Source: CATOSP01 sp965216155
GTDB lineage: Bacteria; Chloroflexota; Dehalococcoidia; Lucifugimonadales; UBA3495
Length of the DNA: 64,000 nucleotides
Assembly: GCA_965216155.1 (NCBI GenBank)
Contig: CBDCFD010000005.1
Coordinates: 434,001-498,000 of the forward strand
Direction: 5' to 3'
The notes under the pieces were generated by a model. It was not told where the DNA came from. It did no database searches and saw nothing but the letters and a program-made list of their open reading frames with translations. Below are positions 8,471-17,791 of the stretch, piece by piece. The translations under genes and the position numbers were made by a program. Numbering within the stretch: the stretch's first letter is position 1; every line of letters starts with the position of its first letter.

Positions 8471-9736
8471 TTAGGCAGGCGCGCGGCGGACGTTCGTACG
8501 TACCGGTAGCAAGACCAGACCGCCAACCAGGAAGAACGCCCCGCACCCCATCAGCAATGCCAGATATCCCGCGGCTGGGGAGGCGCTGTTGAGCAGGTCG
8601 ACACCCGGGCCCAGAAGTTTGGCGGACGCTGCGCCGCCGATGGTCGCGAGGTTGACCACACCCATGTGCGTCGCCTCGCGGCCCGAGGTTCCCATGTCGT
8701 TGGCCATCGCCCAGTTGGAACTGAGCAGCGCGCCGACGCATAGACCGATTATTGTAGCTATCACCAGCACTTCCGTGGCGCTGCCTGCGGAGAGCATCCA
8801 CCAGGTACTGGCTGCCGCGCCAAGGGACCCGGCCAGAATCATCGGTTTGCGCCCAAATCGGTCCGAAGCCCAGCCAGCCAAATAGGCACTCACGGCTATC
8901 CCGGTCCCCACGAACAGGATCATGTTCCCCAGCGCCACTACCGGATTTTCCAACCCAACCCTGTCCTTGAGAAAGAATAGTCCGTAAGTCTGGAACACCG
9001 CTATCGGGGCAACCAGCATGAATCGGGAAATCAGGAACCAGCGCAATTGGGGATGGAGGCTGGGAAGACGAAAGTCAAGTGTGCCGGTCGAGCTCATCGG
9101 TTGGCTGCTCCTTGATTGCCGCCCCAATACGGTGAACGAGCTAATCGATGTGGCCGCGATGAGGTTGACGGCCAAAATGGCGAGGGCGACCCATAGCCAC
9201 TGGACCGCGGCTCCGAAGTCGTACATCCCCATGACCCTGGTGCTTATCCAGATGGAAATAACCGCGCCAGCCGCGTCGGACAGAATCTTGATCGCCGACG
9301 CTACTCCTGTCCGGTTCGAGGGCACCAGGTCTTGCATCAGTGCCAGGAAGGGGCCGTAGCCGATGTTGATTCCAGCCTGGACCACCAGCCAGGTTCCGGC
9401 CAGCACTAGGAAATGAGGCGCGAGCCCGATGCCGGCCATGCCCAGGCAGACCACCACGCATCCGCCGATCATGTAGGGGACCCGGCGCCCCAACCGGGAG
9501 CGGGTACGGTCGCTAAACCGTGTGACGACCACCTGGACCAGTCCCGCCATAACCAGGCCGCTAACTCCCAGGAGGCCCACAGAGCTGTTTTTCAAGGCTT
9601 CCGGAGCGAGCGCCAGCACCAAGACGGGCAGGATCACGGTATCCGCGCCGAGGAAAAAGCCATTGACGCCCACTCCGAAAGCGTTAAGCCTCAGCAGGGC
9701 AAGATTGCTCCAGGTGGCATCTTGAGGTAGTGACAT
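8471..9736 (-). CDS. MFS transporter, GPH-like (421 aa, 12 predicted TM)
   Basis: The sequence alternates hydrophobic helices over its whole length, consistent with 12 membrane segments. Between helices 2 and 3 it carries RFSDRTRSRLGRRVPYMIGG, close to the SDRTRSRxGRR signature of glycoside-pentoside-hexuronide (GPH) symporters. A second half-repeat WASDRFGRKPMILAGS is the classic MFS loop 8-9 motif. It probably imports a small organic solute with cations. The start ATG has no strong ribosome site. It converges with the aldolase gene, which could act on its cargo; this is a guess from position only. Confidence 0.82.
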   Translation of the reverse strand: MSLPQDATWSNLALLRLNAFGVGVNGFFLGADTVILPVLVLALAPEALKNSSVGLLGVSGLVMAGLVQVVVTRFSDRTRSRLGRRVPYMIGGCVVVCLGMAGIGLAPHFLVLAGTWLVVQAGINIGYGPFLALMQDLVPSNRTGVASAIKILSDAAGAVISIWISTRVMGMYDFGAAVQWLWVALAILAVNLIAATSISSFTVLGRQSRSSQPMSSTGTLDFRLPSLHPQLRWFLISRFMLVAPIAVFQTYGLFFLKDRVGLENPVVALGNMILFVGTGIAVSAYLAGWASDRFGRKPMILAGSLGAAASTWWMLSAGSATEVLVIATIIGLCVGALLSSNWAMANDMGTSGREATHMGVVNLATIGGAASAKLLGPGVDLLNSASPAAGYLALLMGCGAFFLVGGLVLLPVRTNVRRAPA

Positions 9737-9858
9737 ATTCTGGGCGCCTATGATACAACATCAATTGGACCGCTAACCCGCCTTTTACGGTAGCGGACCC
9801 GGACTCTTTGGGCTGGGACCTTTCCCAGGATATATTCCCTGGCCGAGCGGCTTTACTG

Positions 9859-10839
9859 ATGAAGATTTGCTCCCTGCTGCCCAGCGGCACCGAAATACTA
9901 TTTGCCCTCGGCCTGGGTGATTCGGTAACCGGTGTGAGCGACCTGTGCGTTTATCCTCCGGAAGCGGCCACCAAACAAGTGGTTTCCCGCAGTAAGATCG
10001 ACGTGGATGTCATGTCCAGCGAAGAGGTCGAAGAGCGCATGCGGGAGATTCTGGCCGCTGGAGATAGCCCCTACGAGTTGGACCTCGAATGGCTATGGGA
10101 CAACCCGCCCGACGTTGTGCTAACCCAGGACCTTTGCTATTTCTGCGAGATCGACGCCGCCACAGTTGACCTCGCCGTGGTTGGGATGCCCGTGCAGCCG
10201 AAGGTGGTTGTCCTGCAGCCGAGGACACTGGACGAAATTCTCGCCAGTATCTGCGAGATCGGCCAGACCTGCGGGGCCGTCGACGAGGCGCAAAGGCTGG
10301 TTGACGTGCTCTCCGAGCGAGTCGCGGCGGTAGCTGAACGCTTGAAATTAACGGGCAACCGGCCGAGAACGTACTCACTGGAAGGGATAAACCCGATCGT
10401 GATCGGGGGCCATTGGATCCCGGAGTTGTTGGGGTTAGCCGGTGGCGACGTTCCTTTTACTCCCGGGTGTGCAGCCGCCAGGATCCCGTGGGAAGACGTC
10501 AGGGCTTACTCCCCGGAGAAACTGTTCATCGACCTGTGCTCTTCTGACGTGTCCCGGAGCTTGAGAGAGGTTTCCTGGCTGGCTCAGCAGGATGGGTGGA
10601 ATGACCTGCCCGCCGTAAAGACCGGCGAGGTCTACCTGATCGACCACGTTTTCTTTAGCTGCCCCGGTCCAAGGGTCGTGCAAGGACTCGAAATCCTAGC
10701 CCAATTGACACATCCGGAGCACTTCGAGGGTATGGTACCCCCGGGCGGAGTGGTCAAGTTAGACTCGGTCATGGCAAGGAATGTTGACCCTGGGGAGATT
10801 TCCGGCTGTTTCCACCCATATCCCGGCGATGCTAATTGA
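9859..10839 (+). CDS. BtuF-like periplasmic-binding-fold protein without signal peptide (326 aa)
   Basis: The protein begins MKICSLLPSGTEILFALGLG, the typical first strand and helix of the PF01497 cobalamin/hemin/iron-siderophore binding fold. It continues with VTGVSDLCVYPP, PDVVLTQDLCYFCEI, VVVLQPRTLDEILASICEIG, and the closing KTGEVYLIDHVFFSCPGPRVVQGLE. There is no signal peptide or lipobox before the fold, which matches the cytoplasmic 'cobalamin-binding protein' subgroup rather than a transporter subunit. Cysteine pairs (LCYFC) could bind metal. No ABC permease for it is nearby. The start at 9859 is chosen because the upstream extension has no homology-like features. Confidence 0.75.
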   Translation: MKICSLLPSGTEILFALGLGDSVTGVSDLCVYPPEAATKQVVSRSKIDVDVMSSEEVEERMREILAAGDSPYELDLEWLWDNPPDVVLTQDLCYFCEIDAATVDLAVVGMPVQPKVVVLQPRTLDEILASICEIGQTCGAVDEAQRLVDVLSERVAAVAERLKLTGNRPRTYSLEGINPIVIGGHWIPELLGLAGGDVPFTPGCAAARIPWEDVRAYSPEKLFIDLCSSDVSRSLREVSWLAQQDGWNDLPAVKTGEVYLIDHVFFSCPGPRVVQGLEILAQLTHPEHFEGMVPPGGVVKLDSVMARNVDPGEISGCFHPYPGDAN

Positions 10840-10969
10840 CCGGTCAGAAGGCAGACTATCGAGTCATACCAGGGTTAGGAAGAATAAGTTGGATGCGGCT
10901 CCCATTGCCGTTGGCGATAGAGATGGAGTGTGTTTATAATGGGGGCAAATACGCGGGAAGGGTAAAATA

Positions 10970-11455
10970 GTGGTAACCAAAGAAGATTTCCGGGCTGCGG
11001 TCGCCAACTTCGCCACTGGAGTAACCGTCATCACCACCATCGACCAGGAAGGTGAACCCCACGCGATGACCGCCAACTCGTTCACGTCGGTTTGCCTGGA
11101 GCCGGCGGTCGTTTTGGTGTGCGTCGCCCACGGGACTCATACCCACGGGTACCTGGAACGCGCGGGCCGCTACGGGGTCAACATTCTCAGGCAAGATCAA
11201 GAGGACCTGGGTGTACACTTCGCCAAGCGTCCTGAAGACCGCGCCGGGGATGTCGAATACAGCTACAGCGTCTCGGATGGCGGGATGCCGTGCCTTGACA
11301 ATTCTATGGTGTTTCTTGACTGCAAGGTGATCGGCTCCCATGTGTATGGGGACCACACGATTTTCCTTGGCGAGGTGGAAGAGATACGCCAGAGCGATCC
11401 CGGCGCACCTCTCTTGTTTTACCGCAGCCGCTGGTACAATCCAGCCGCCAGCTAG
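10970..11455 (+). CDS. Flavin reductase domain protein (HpaC/NtaB type, 161 aa)
   Basis: The sequence matches the flavin reductase-like split beta-barrel: FRAAVANFATGVTVITT at the N-terminus, HAMTANSFTSVCLEPAVVLVCV with the flavin-binding TANSFTS loop, YGVNILRQDQEDL, and GDHTIFLGEVEEI near the end. Such proteins reduce FMN or FAD with NAD(P)H and hand it to a two-component monooxygenase. The window holds four LLM-type oxygenases that would need such a partner, though none is adjacent. The start is a GTG with GGGAAGGG upstream. It is convergent with the alpha/beta-hydrolase gene, with only 12 bases between. Confidence 0.9.
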   Translation: MVTKEDFRAAVANFATGVTVITTIDQEGEPHAMTANSFTSVCLEPAVVLVCVAHGTHTHGYLERAGRYGVNILRQDQEDLGVHFAKRPEDRAGDVEYSYSVSDGGMPCLDNSMVFLDCKVIGSHVYGDHTIFLGEVEEIRQSDPGAPLLFYRSRWYNPAAS

Positions 11456-11467
11456 GGCGCCTAGCCA

Positions 11468-12157
11468 CTACTTGAGAGTGGCCAGGAACCTCTCTATCTG
11501 CTCGTTTACCGCCTGGTATTTCTCTAGCTGGACGTAATGCGTCCCGCCCGGTATGACTTCCTCGCGTGATTGCTTGATATTCTGCGCCAGGAAGTCAGAA
11601 TATTTCACCGGAGTCATGATGTCTTCCCCACCGCATATCACTTGAGTTGGCAGCGATATGTTCTGGACCTCATTCATGATGTCAAACTGGTCGCAAGCCT
11701 TCAGATCATTCAATTCGACCCTGGGACCCACTTCAGATGCCCGCCGGATCAACACGTCATAGATCTCCGAGTCCACCTTTTTGAATGAGGCTTTCTGACC
11801 CTCGATCCAATCAGAGTTCGCCTCTCCTGGGTTCTCGCAGCGGGTGAGGTAGTCCGGGTGTACCCGGAGCCTGGCCCCGGTACCGATCAGAATGATTCCC
11901 CGTAACTCTTCCGGATAGCGCAGCGCATAGAGCTGGGTGATGGCTCCGCCCATCGAGTGGCCGCAAAGGACCACATCCTTGTATCTACGGGCGGTGTTGA
12001 AGCCGCGGACCCACTCCAGATAGCCTTCTATGGAATGGCAGGCCGTACCCTGGGGGTGGCCTGGCAGGTCGATAGCCTTTGAATTACGAAAATGACGCAT
12101 TTGGTAGTAAAAAGAAAGACTCGATCCCCCAGCGCCATGCAAGAATACCAATTTCAT
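11468..12157 (-). CDS. Alpha/beta hydrolase (229 aa)
   Basis: This is a compact alpha/beta-hydrolase fold protein. It has FLHGAGGS with the oxyanion loop, IDLPGHPQG, the nucleophile elbow GHSMGG, the acid region CGGEDIMTP and the catalytic His in PGGTHYVQLE. It is shorter than many relatives, with a small lid region. It may hydrolyse an ester or a C-C bond product of aromatic ring cleavage, but the substrate is not visible. AAGGAG precedes the ATG by 7 bases. It lies just downstream of gyrA in the same direction after a 224-base gap that contains no clear gene. Confidence 0.87.
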   Translation of the reverse strand: MKLVFLHGAGGSSLSFYYQMRHFRNSKAIDLPGHPQGTACHSIEGYLEWVRGFNTARRYKDVVLCGHSMGGAITQLYALRYPEELRGIILIGTGARLRVHPDYLTRCENPGEANSDWIEGQKASFKKVDSEIYDVLIRRASEVGPRVELNDLKACDQFDIMNEVQNISLPTQVICGGEDIMTPVKYSDFLAQNIKQSREEVIPGGTHYVQLEKYQAVNEQIERFLATLK

Positions 12158-12381
12158 GTAGAGCTCCTTGTGTGCGAAGTATCTCGATTTTGGCTAGCTT
12201 GAAATCGTTTGGCGTACGTCTCCCTTCTTCTCCTGGCCAGTATGAATGTTGGTTTCAAACCAAGGGGATGCAATCAGCACCCCCTCGCCATTGTTAACGG
12301 TGTGAGTCCGGCCCCGGTTGGGGCTCGTTGCTGTAAATCAGCTAATGTCCCCTAGCTTGGTTGTATAGGTGCCTGACTCGC

Positions 12382-14949
12382 CTACTCGGAGGTCGATGCG
12401 CCGTTGGTCCCGTTCGTGCTGTGATTTCCGTTTACCGACCCGTTGGAAGACCCATTGGACGGTCCCTCTACGGAAGATTCGGCGCGGTTCTGGATGGTCT
12501 CCTGGAAGCAGGCGATGGAGACCACATAGTCGTCGGGCTCCCGGTCCCGCCAGACGATGACCCCCTGGGCGACTCGCCCGGTTTTCTTCACGTCCTCCAG
12601 GGTTATCCGGACCACCTGAGCTTTGGCCGAGATGATGAATATCTCCTGACCGTCGTCGGCATAGTTCACAACCCTGGCCGCGGCCACCGGGCCGTTCTTT
12701 TCTGTAACGCGCAAGGCGCGGACCCCTTGCCCATTGCGCTTGTTCTTTGGATAGTCGGAGATGGATGTGGACTTGCCGTAGCCGCCCCGGCTGACTATCA
12801 GCAAACGGTCGCCCGGTAGGGCAGTCTCCATAGCCACGACTTGGTCGCCTTTGGCGAGCTTCATTCCGCGGACTCCCCCTGCGCTGCGGGAGCGCGGGGT
12901 CAGCTCGTCAACGCCGAACCGGATGCCCTGGCCCTTCTCCGATACCATGATTACGTCTTTGGATTCCCCTACCTGGGACACACTGACCAGCTCATCGTCC
13001 TTCTCCAGGTCCATCACGATGAGACCGGAGGGACGGATGTTCGACAATTCGCCTGTTTTGAGGGCTTTGACCTCTCCATGCTTGGTGGCAAGTACCAGAA
13101 GGTAGTCTGCCTTGGGGTCTTGAATGGACAGCATGGCCTGGATCTGTTCGCCGCGAGCCAGGTTGAGCAAATTGACCAACGCGGTGCCCCGCGTGGTGCG
13201 CGACGTGTCCCCGGGAATGCGGAAGACCCTCAGGGGATATACCCTGCCTCTGTTAGTGAAGAAGAACAGGGTGTCGTGAGTGTCCACAACTTGCAGGTCC
13301 AGCAGGGCGTCATCATCCCTGGTGGACATGGCGCGGACGCCTTTGCCGCCACGGTGCTGAGTCCGGTAGGTCTGGCAGGGCACCCGCTTGATGTAACCGC
13401 GCTGGCTCAGCGTGACCACCATGTCTTGGTGCGCGATAAAGTCCTCTGCGTTTTGGTCCTCGACCTCTTCCTCGTAAATGACGGTGCGGCGGGCGTCCCC
13501 GTAGTCCTTCTGGAGCTGCCGGGTCTCGGTTTTGATTTCGTCCCTGATCTTCTCGGGGCTGGCAAGCAGCGCCTCAAGGTCGGCGATGGTCTTGAGCAGG
13601 TCTTCGTGCTCCTTCTCCAGCCTTTCCCGTTCCAGGGCGGCCAACCTGCGAAGCTGCATGTCCAGGATCGCCTGGGCTTGTATCTGGGAAAGGTCCAATT
13701 GTTCCATCAGGTTGTTGCGGGCCGTCTCCACGTCGGCGGAACCGCGTATGATGGCCACAACCTCGTCCATGCGGTCCAAGGCCAGCAATAGCCCCTGGAC
13801 CACGTGGTCCCGGTCTTGTGCCCGCTTCAGCAGGAACTCGGACCTGCGCCGGATCACCTCTTCGCGATGTTGGACGAAAAGCTCAAGGCACCGCTTCAGG
13901 CCCAGTACCTGGGGTTGCCCGTCGACCAGCGCCAGCATGATAGCGTTGAATGAAGAACGCAGCGCGGTGTGGCGGAACAGGTTGTTGAGGACGATCTCCG
14001 CATGGGCGTCCCGGCGCAACTCAATCACGATGCGCATCCCATGGCGGTCCGACTCGTCCCGTATGTCGGAAATACCCTCAACCCGCTTGTCCCTGGTGAG
14101 CTGGGCGATCTTCTCCACAAGATTGGCCTTGTTCACTTGGTAGGGCAGCTCGGTGACGACGATCTGCTCTCGGCCTCCCCGTAGATCCTCGATATCGGTT
14201 GCGGATTCCATCATGATCCGGCCGCGCCCGTTGGTATACATATCCACGATTCCAGACTTCCCCCGGATGATGCCGGCGGTGGGGAAGTCTGGACCCTGCA
14301 CGTGGCGCATCAGCCGTTCCGTTGTGCAGTCTGGGTTGTCGATCAGGTAGCAGAGAGCTTCGGATACTTCGTTTAGGTTGTGTGGAGGGATGTTGGTGGC
14401 CATACCCACCGCGATGCCCGACGCGCCGTTGACCAGCATGTTGGGAAGGCGTGCGGGCAGGACCCTGGGTTCTTGCAGTGAATCGTCGAAGTTTGCACTG
14501 AAGTCGACGGTGTTGTAGTCGATGTCGGCCAGCAGCTCTTCGGAGATCGGGGCCAACCGCGCTTCCGTGTAACGCATGGCCGCCGGAGGGTCGCCGTCGA
14601 CACTGCCGAAGTTACCCTGACCAGTGATCAGGGGATAGCGCATCGAGAACTGTTGGGCCATACGGACCAGGGAGTCGTAGACCGAAGCCTCTCCGTGGGG
14701 GTGGAACTTTCCCAGCACCTCCCCGGCTATACGGGCGCTCTTCCGGTATGCGGAGCCGGGGCGTATCCCCATCTCGTGCATAGCGTACAGAATGCGCCGT
14801 TGGACCGGCTTTAACCCGTCCCGCACATCCGGCAAGGCCCTGGCTACGATGACGCTCATCGCGTAGTTCAGGTAGGAGGTGCGCATCTCATCTTCGATGT
14901 GCACCGGACGTATGTGTTCTGATGGAGGTGTTGGGGTGCTAGTTACCAT
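12382..14949 (-). CDS. gyrA: DNA gyrase subunit A (855 aa)
   Basis: This is a full-length GyrA. The breakage-reunion domain starts at about residue 12 (HIEDEMRTSYLNYAMSVIV) and includes DGLKPVQRRILYAM. The catalytic Tyr is residue 127 in AMRYTEARL. The C-terminal beta-pinwheel begins near residue 520 and contains the GyrA box variant HRGGKG, which separates gyrase from topoisomerase IV ParC. With GyrB it introduces negative supercoils using ATP. In the quinolone-resistance region the motif is HPHGEASVYD, so the position equal to E. coli Ser83 is Ala (residue 88), as in mycobacteria. GAGGAGG lies upstream of the ATG. A Ser/Asn/Gly-rich tail ends the protein. No gyrB is in the window. Confidence 0.97.
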   Translation of the reverse strand: MVTSTPTPPSEHIRPVHIEDEMRTSYLNYAMSVIVARALPDVRDGLKPVQRRILYAMHEMGIRPGSAYRKSARIAGEVLGKFHPHGEASVYDSLVRMAQQFSMRYPLITGQGNFGSVDGDPPAAMRYTEARLAPISEELLADIDYNTVDFSANFDDSLQEPRVLPARLPNMLVNGASGIAVGMATNIPPHNLNEVSEALCYLIDNPDCTTERLMRHVQGPDFPTAGIIRGKSGIVDMYTNGRGRIMMESATDIEDLRGGREQIVVTELPYQVNKANLVEKIAQLTRDKRVEGISDIRDESDRHGMRIVIELRRDAHAEIVLNNLFRHTALRSSFNAIMLALVDGQPQVLGLKRCLELFVQHREEVIRRRSEFLLKRAQDRDHVVQGLLLALDRMDEVVAIIRGSADVETARNNLMEQLDLSQIQAQAILDMQLRRLAALERERLEKEHEDLLKTIADLEALLASPEKIRDEIKTETRQLQKDYGDARRTVIYEEEVEDQNAEDFIAHQDMVVTLSQRGYIKRVPCQTYRTQHRGGKGVRAMSTRDDDALLDLQVVDTHDTLFFFTNRGRVYPLRVFRIPGDTSRTTRGTALVNLLNLARGEQIQAMLSIQDPKADYLLVLATKHGEVKALKTGELSNIRPSGLIVMDLEKDDELVSVSQVGESKDVIMVSEKGQGIRFGVDELTPRSRSAGGVRGMKLAKGDQVVAMETALPGDRLLIVSRGGYGKSTSISDYPKNKRNGQGVRALRVTEKNGPVAAARVVNYADDGQEIFIISAKAQVVRITLEDVKKTGRVAQGVIVWRDREPDDYVVSIACFQETIQNRAESSVEGPSNGSSNGSVNGNHSTNGTNGASTSE

Positions 14950-15043
14950 AACTCATTCCTCCTCTACCCCTCTGGTACTTCCCTGGTTGGCCTTCTCAAG
15001 GCCGGGTTGTCATAAATGCCCGCCGTGCTGCCCCTCGCTGTAG

Positions 15044-15754
15044 TCACGAGCGGGAAAGCTCGGCGCGGTCTTTGAAACCCTTGAACAGGTTGGCAAATGA
15101 GGCGGGGACCTCGTCTTGCCGCTCAGGATGGCACTGGACACCGATTACCCAACTGTGTTCCGGGCTTTCCAACCCCTCAATGTACCCATCTTCCACCGAG
15201 TACGCCGTGGCCATGAGGCGCGGAGACTTCTGGGGCTCGCGCACTCCCTGGTGGTGCCGGCTATTCACCCGGAAGAATCCGGCTGAACCTATTATTGGCG
15301 CAGCCTTGGCGCCCGGCGCCAGGTATATTTGATGGGACTCGGAGACCCAGCGGCCTCCCTCTTTGACCGCGCGGTGACCTGGAAGGTCCTGAATTAGCTT
15401 TCCGCCGAAGGCTACGTTTAAGACCTGCATCCCCCGGCAAATGGCCAAAACGGGCATGTCGCGCTGAAGGGCGTACTCCAGCACACGGAACTCCAGATCG
15501 TCAAGGGCCCGGCTCATGTAGAGTCCGGCTTCCGGGTCGGGAGTAGCGCCGTAAAGCTCCGGGTCCACGTCGGGGCCGCCGCTCAGCAGCAAACCGCCGA
15601 CGCCCTCCATGAGCTTCTCCGTTGGCACGGAGCCGGAGTCCTCGGGCATAAGTAAGCGGACATCCAATCCGAGGGGTTCCGTGGCCTGCAGGTAGGGGAG
15701 TGCGTTCCGAAGGTCGACGGAAGTGAGGGCGATGACTGCCATACGGTTTATCAT
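15044..15754 (-). CDS. Gamma-glutamyl-gamma-aminobutyrate hydrolase (peptidase C26) family, 236 aa
   Basis: The class-I glutamine-amidotransferase fold is clear: a glycine loop GGLLLSGGPDVDPELYG, the nucleophile Cys in VLAICRGMQVLNVAFGG, and the His/Glu pair in GVQCHPERQD. This pattern fits PuuD and related omega-amidases that release free glutamate from gamma-glutamyl amides. No polyamine genes are adjacent, so the natural substrate is open. The first ATG is used; an internal ATG four codons later is possible since no strong ribosome site is seen for either. Confidence 0.88.
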   Translation of the reverse strand: MINRMAVIALTSVDLRNALPYLQATEPLGLDVRLLMPEDSGSVPTEKLMEGVGGLLLSGGPDVDPELYGATPDPEAGLYMSRALDDLEFRVLEYALQRDMPVLAICRGMQVLNVAFGGKLIQDLPGHRAVKEGGRWVSESHQIYLAPGAKAAPIIGSAGFFRVNSRHHQGVREPQKSPRLMATAYSVEDGYIEGLESPEHSWVIGVQCHPERQDEVPASFANLFKGFKDRAELSRS

Positions 15755-15978
15755 TTTACCCGATTTAGAGTCTCAACGGTAGTGCTATGGGAACTGCGGA
15801 AACGGAATTTCGAGAGGATTTAGGCGGACCTATGCGGCCTCAACGAGACAATGCGGCAGCCAAAAATCCGGATGCGCGGCGATTCGCACTATTTGGTTCC
15901 CGGCGCAGTTATAATTGCCTGGGATCGGGGGATTTGATAGGCTAAATTTGGAACTCATCCCTGCAGGTGAGATTGGCT

Positions 15979-17106
15979 ATGAAAGAAGTTATTCAGGAAG
16001 CAGTAAAGCTCCTGGAAAGCGGTCAACCGGGAGTGTTGGCCACAGTCGTCCGCACCAAAGGCTCCACGCCACAAAAGGCCGGGGCTATGCTTTTGGTACG
16101 GCAGGACGGCAGCGGAGTAGGTACGTTGGGCGGCGGCTGTGTCGAGGGAGATATCTGGTTCGCCGCTAAAGAGATACTGCGCCGCCGCGGTGGACCTGAG
16201 TTTAAAGACTACTTCCTCAACGAGGATGTGGCGGCACGTGACGGCTTGGTCTGCGGCGGGACCATGTATTTCTTCCTGGAACCCCTCTGGGGTCCGGATG
16301 ACTATTTGGAGATCGGCGAAGAGTTAATCAGGGCCTACGAAGGCGGCGACGCCGTCAGCCTGGCCACGGTGGTCAATGTACCCGCCGAAGGAAATAACTT
16401 GGGAGCGAAACTGCTCTTGCGTCTTGACGGCTCCACCATAGGCACTCTGGGCAACTCGGAGCTGGACGCCCGCGCTACCGAGGTGGCGCAGCTGGTAGCC
16501 GACGTGGGAAACATCGAGTCATTCTCCACCAGCGATGGCATCGAAGTGTTCGTCGAGGGTTTCACCACGCCCCCGACTCTGGTCATGGTTGGCGGGGGCC
16601 ACGTCGGGAAAGCCACGGCAGACCTGGCCCACAACCTGGGCTACAGGGTATTCGTTGTCGACGACCGGCCGGAGTTCTCCAATAAAGAGCGGTTCCCTTA
16701 CGCCGAGGAAATCGTCGTTGCCCCCTACGATGAATGGCCCAAGCACTTGGACGTCAACGTCAACAGCTTCGTGGTCGCCGCCACCCGGGGCCACCGTTTT
16801 GACGACATGGCACTGGAATCGGCCTTGACGACAAAGGCCAGGTACGTTGGCCTGCTGGGCAGCCGGCGGAAGAACTTGATGATCTATCAACGCCTCTCCA
16901 TGGAAGGCGTTCCCCTGGAGCGTCTTAAGGAGATTCACGCCCCTGTGGGCCTGGACATCGGCGCGTTGACGCCGGAGGAACTGGCCGTCAGCATCATGTC
17001 CGAGATAATCATGGTGCGCCGAGGCGGCAAGGGCGGGCCCCTGCAGATGGACGACTGGTACGTGGAACGCGCCGCCAGCATCGCCCAGCGCAAGGTGGGA
17101 GTCTAA
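15979..17106 (+). CDS. XdhC/CoxI family molybdenum-hydroxylase maturation protein (375 aa)
   Basis: The N-terminal XdhC_CoxI domain (residues 10-75) shows GVLATVVRTKGSTPQKAGAM and GTLGGGCVEGD. The C-terminal Rossmann domain (from about residue 195) shows TLVMVGGGHVGKATADLAH and VDDRPEFSNKERFP. XdhC proteins bind molybdenum cofactor and help sulfurate and insert it into xanthine-dehydrogenase-like enzymes. A candidate client, a large subunit, lies at 53893-56169. A TATAAT lies at 15910-15915 upstream. The ATG at 15979 is preferred over the GTG at 15967 because CAGGTGAG then serves as ribosome site. The next gene, mocA-like, starts 29 bases downstream, so the two form an operon. Confidence 0.92.
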   Translation: MKEVIQEAVKLLESGQPGVLATVVRTKGSTPQKAGAMLLVRQDGSGVGTLGGGCVEGDIWFAAKEILRRRGGPEFKDYFLNEDVAARDGLVCGGTMYFFLEPLWGPDDYLEIGEELIRAYEGGDAVSLATVVNVPAEGNNLGAKLLLRLDGSTIGTLGNSELDARATEVAQLVADVGNIESFSTSDGIEVFVEGFTTPPTLVMVGGGHVGKATADLAHNLGYRVFVVDDRPEFSNKERFPYAEEIVVAPYDEWPKHLDVNVNSFVVAATRGHRFDDMALESALTTKARYVGLLGSRRKNLMIYQRLSMEGVPLERLKEIHAPVGLDIGALTPEELAVSIMSEIIMVRRGGKGGPLQMDDWYVERAASIAQRKVGV

Positions 17107-17135
17107 AGACTAGAAACTTGGGAGGACGCCCATTT

Positions 17136-17735
17136 ATGGCGGCTACTACCGCGATCCTGCTAGCGGCCGGGGAATCCCGCCGCATGGGACAACTGAAGGC
17201 CGTGCTTGAATGGCAGGGCACTTCTTTGCTGCAACATCAGGTGAAAACGCTGCTGTCCGCGGGAGTGGACCGGGTGGTCGTGGTCGTGGGGCACAGGGCC
17301 GATGAGCTTATCCCACTGTTGGAGGGGATGGACGGCGTATCGTGGCAATTGAACCCCGACTTCCTACAAGGCAAGACGACCTCTATCAAGGCGGGTCTCA
17401 GCGCCCTGGGCCGCGATAGCCGCGACACGATCATGGTCTTGAACGTGGACCAGCCACGAAGCGCCAATACCGTCACCTACTTGCTAGGGCGGCACAGGGA
17501 GTCGGGTGTGCTTATCACAATCCCGGAGTATCAGGGAAAAGGAGGCCATCCCATCCTGTTGGACGCCTCGTTGCTGGACGAACTGTTGGAGATTGACGAG
17601 GAAAGCATGGGAGTGAAAGCGGTAGTCCGGCGTCACCAAGACTCGGCTGTGCGAGTACCAATGGGCGGCCCGGAAGTGCTCTGGGACCTGAACACCCCTG
17701 AGCAATACGAGGAAGCCCTCCGCGCCCAGGGCTAA
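17136..17735 (+). CDS. MocA-like molybdenum cofactor cytidylyl/nucleotidyltransferase (199 aa)
   Basis: The nucleotidyltransferase fold begins AILLAAGESRRMGQLKAVL, the LAAGxSxRMG signature with a conserved Lys, followed by VVVVVGHRADEL and MVLNVDQPRSANTV with the catalytic-site Asp. In the MocA/CoxC group this fold transfers CMP or GMP to molybdopterin. Pairing with xdhC supports a role in preparing the cofactor for molybdenum hydroxylases. GGAGGA lies about 10 bases before the ATG at 17136, which decides the start over an upstream in-frame TTG. A family member acting on another cofactor cannot be excluded. Confidence 0.88.
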   Translation: MAATTAILLAAGESRRMGQLKAVLEWQGTSLLQHQVKTLLSAGVDRVVVVVGHRADELIPLLEGMDGVSWQLNPDFLQGKTTSIKAGLSALGRDSRDTIMVLNVDQPRSANTVTYLLGRHRESGVLITIPEYQGKGGHPILLDASLLDELLEIDEESMGVKAVVRRHQDSAVRVPMGGPEVLWDLNTPEQYEEALRAQG

Positions 17736-17791
17736 GCCTGCAACCGGACAAGAAGCGCCGTGCCCGGTTAACAGCGTCCTATTCCTTGTGA

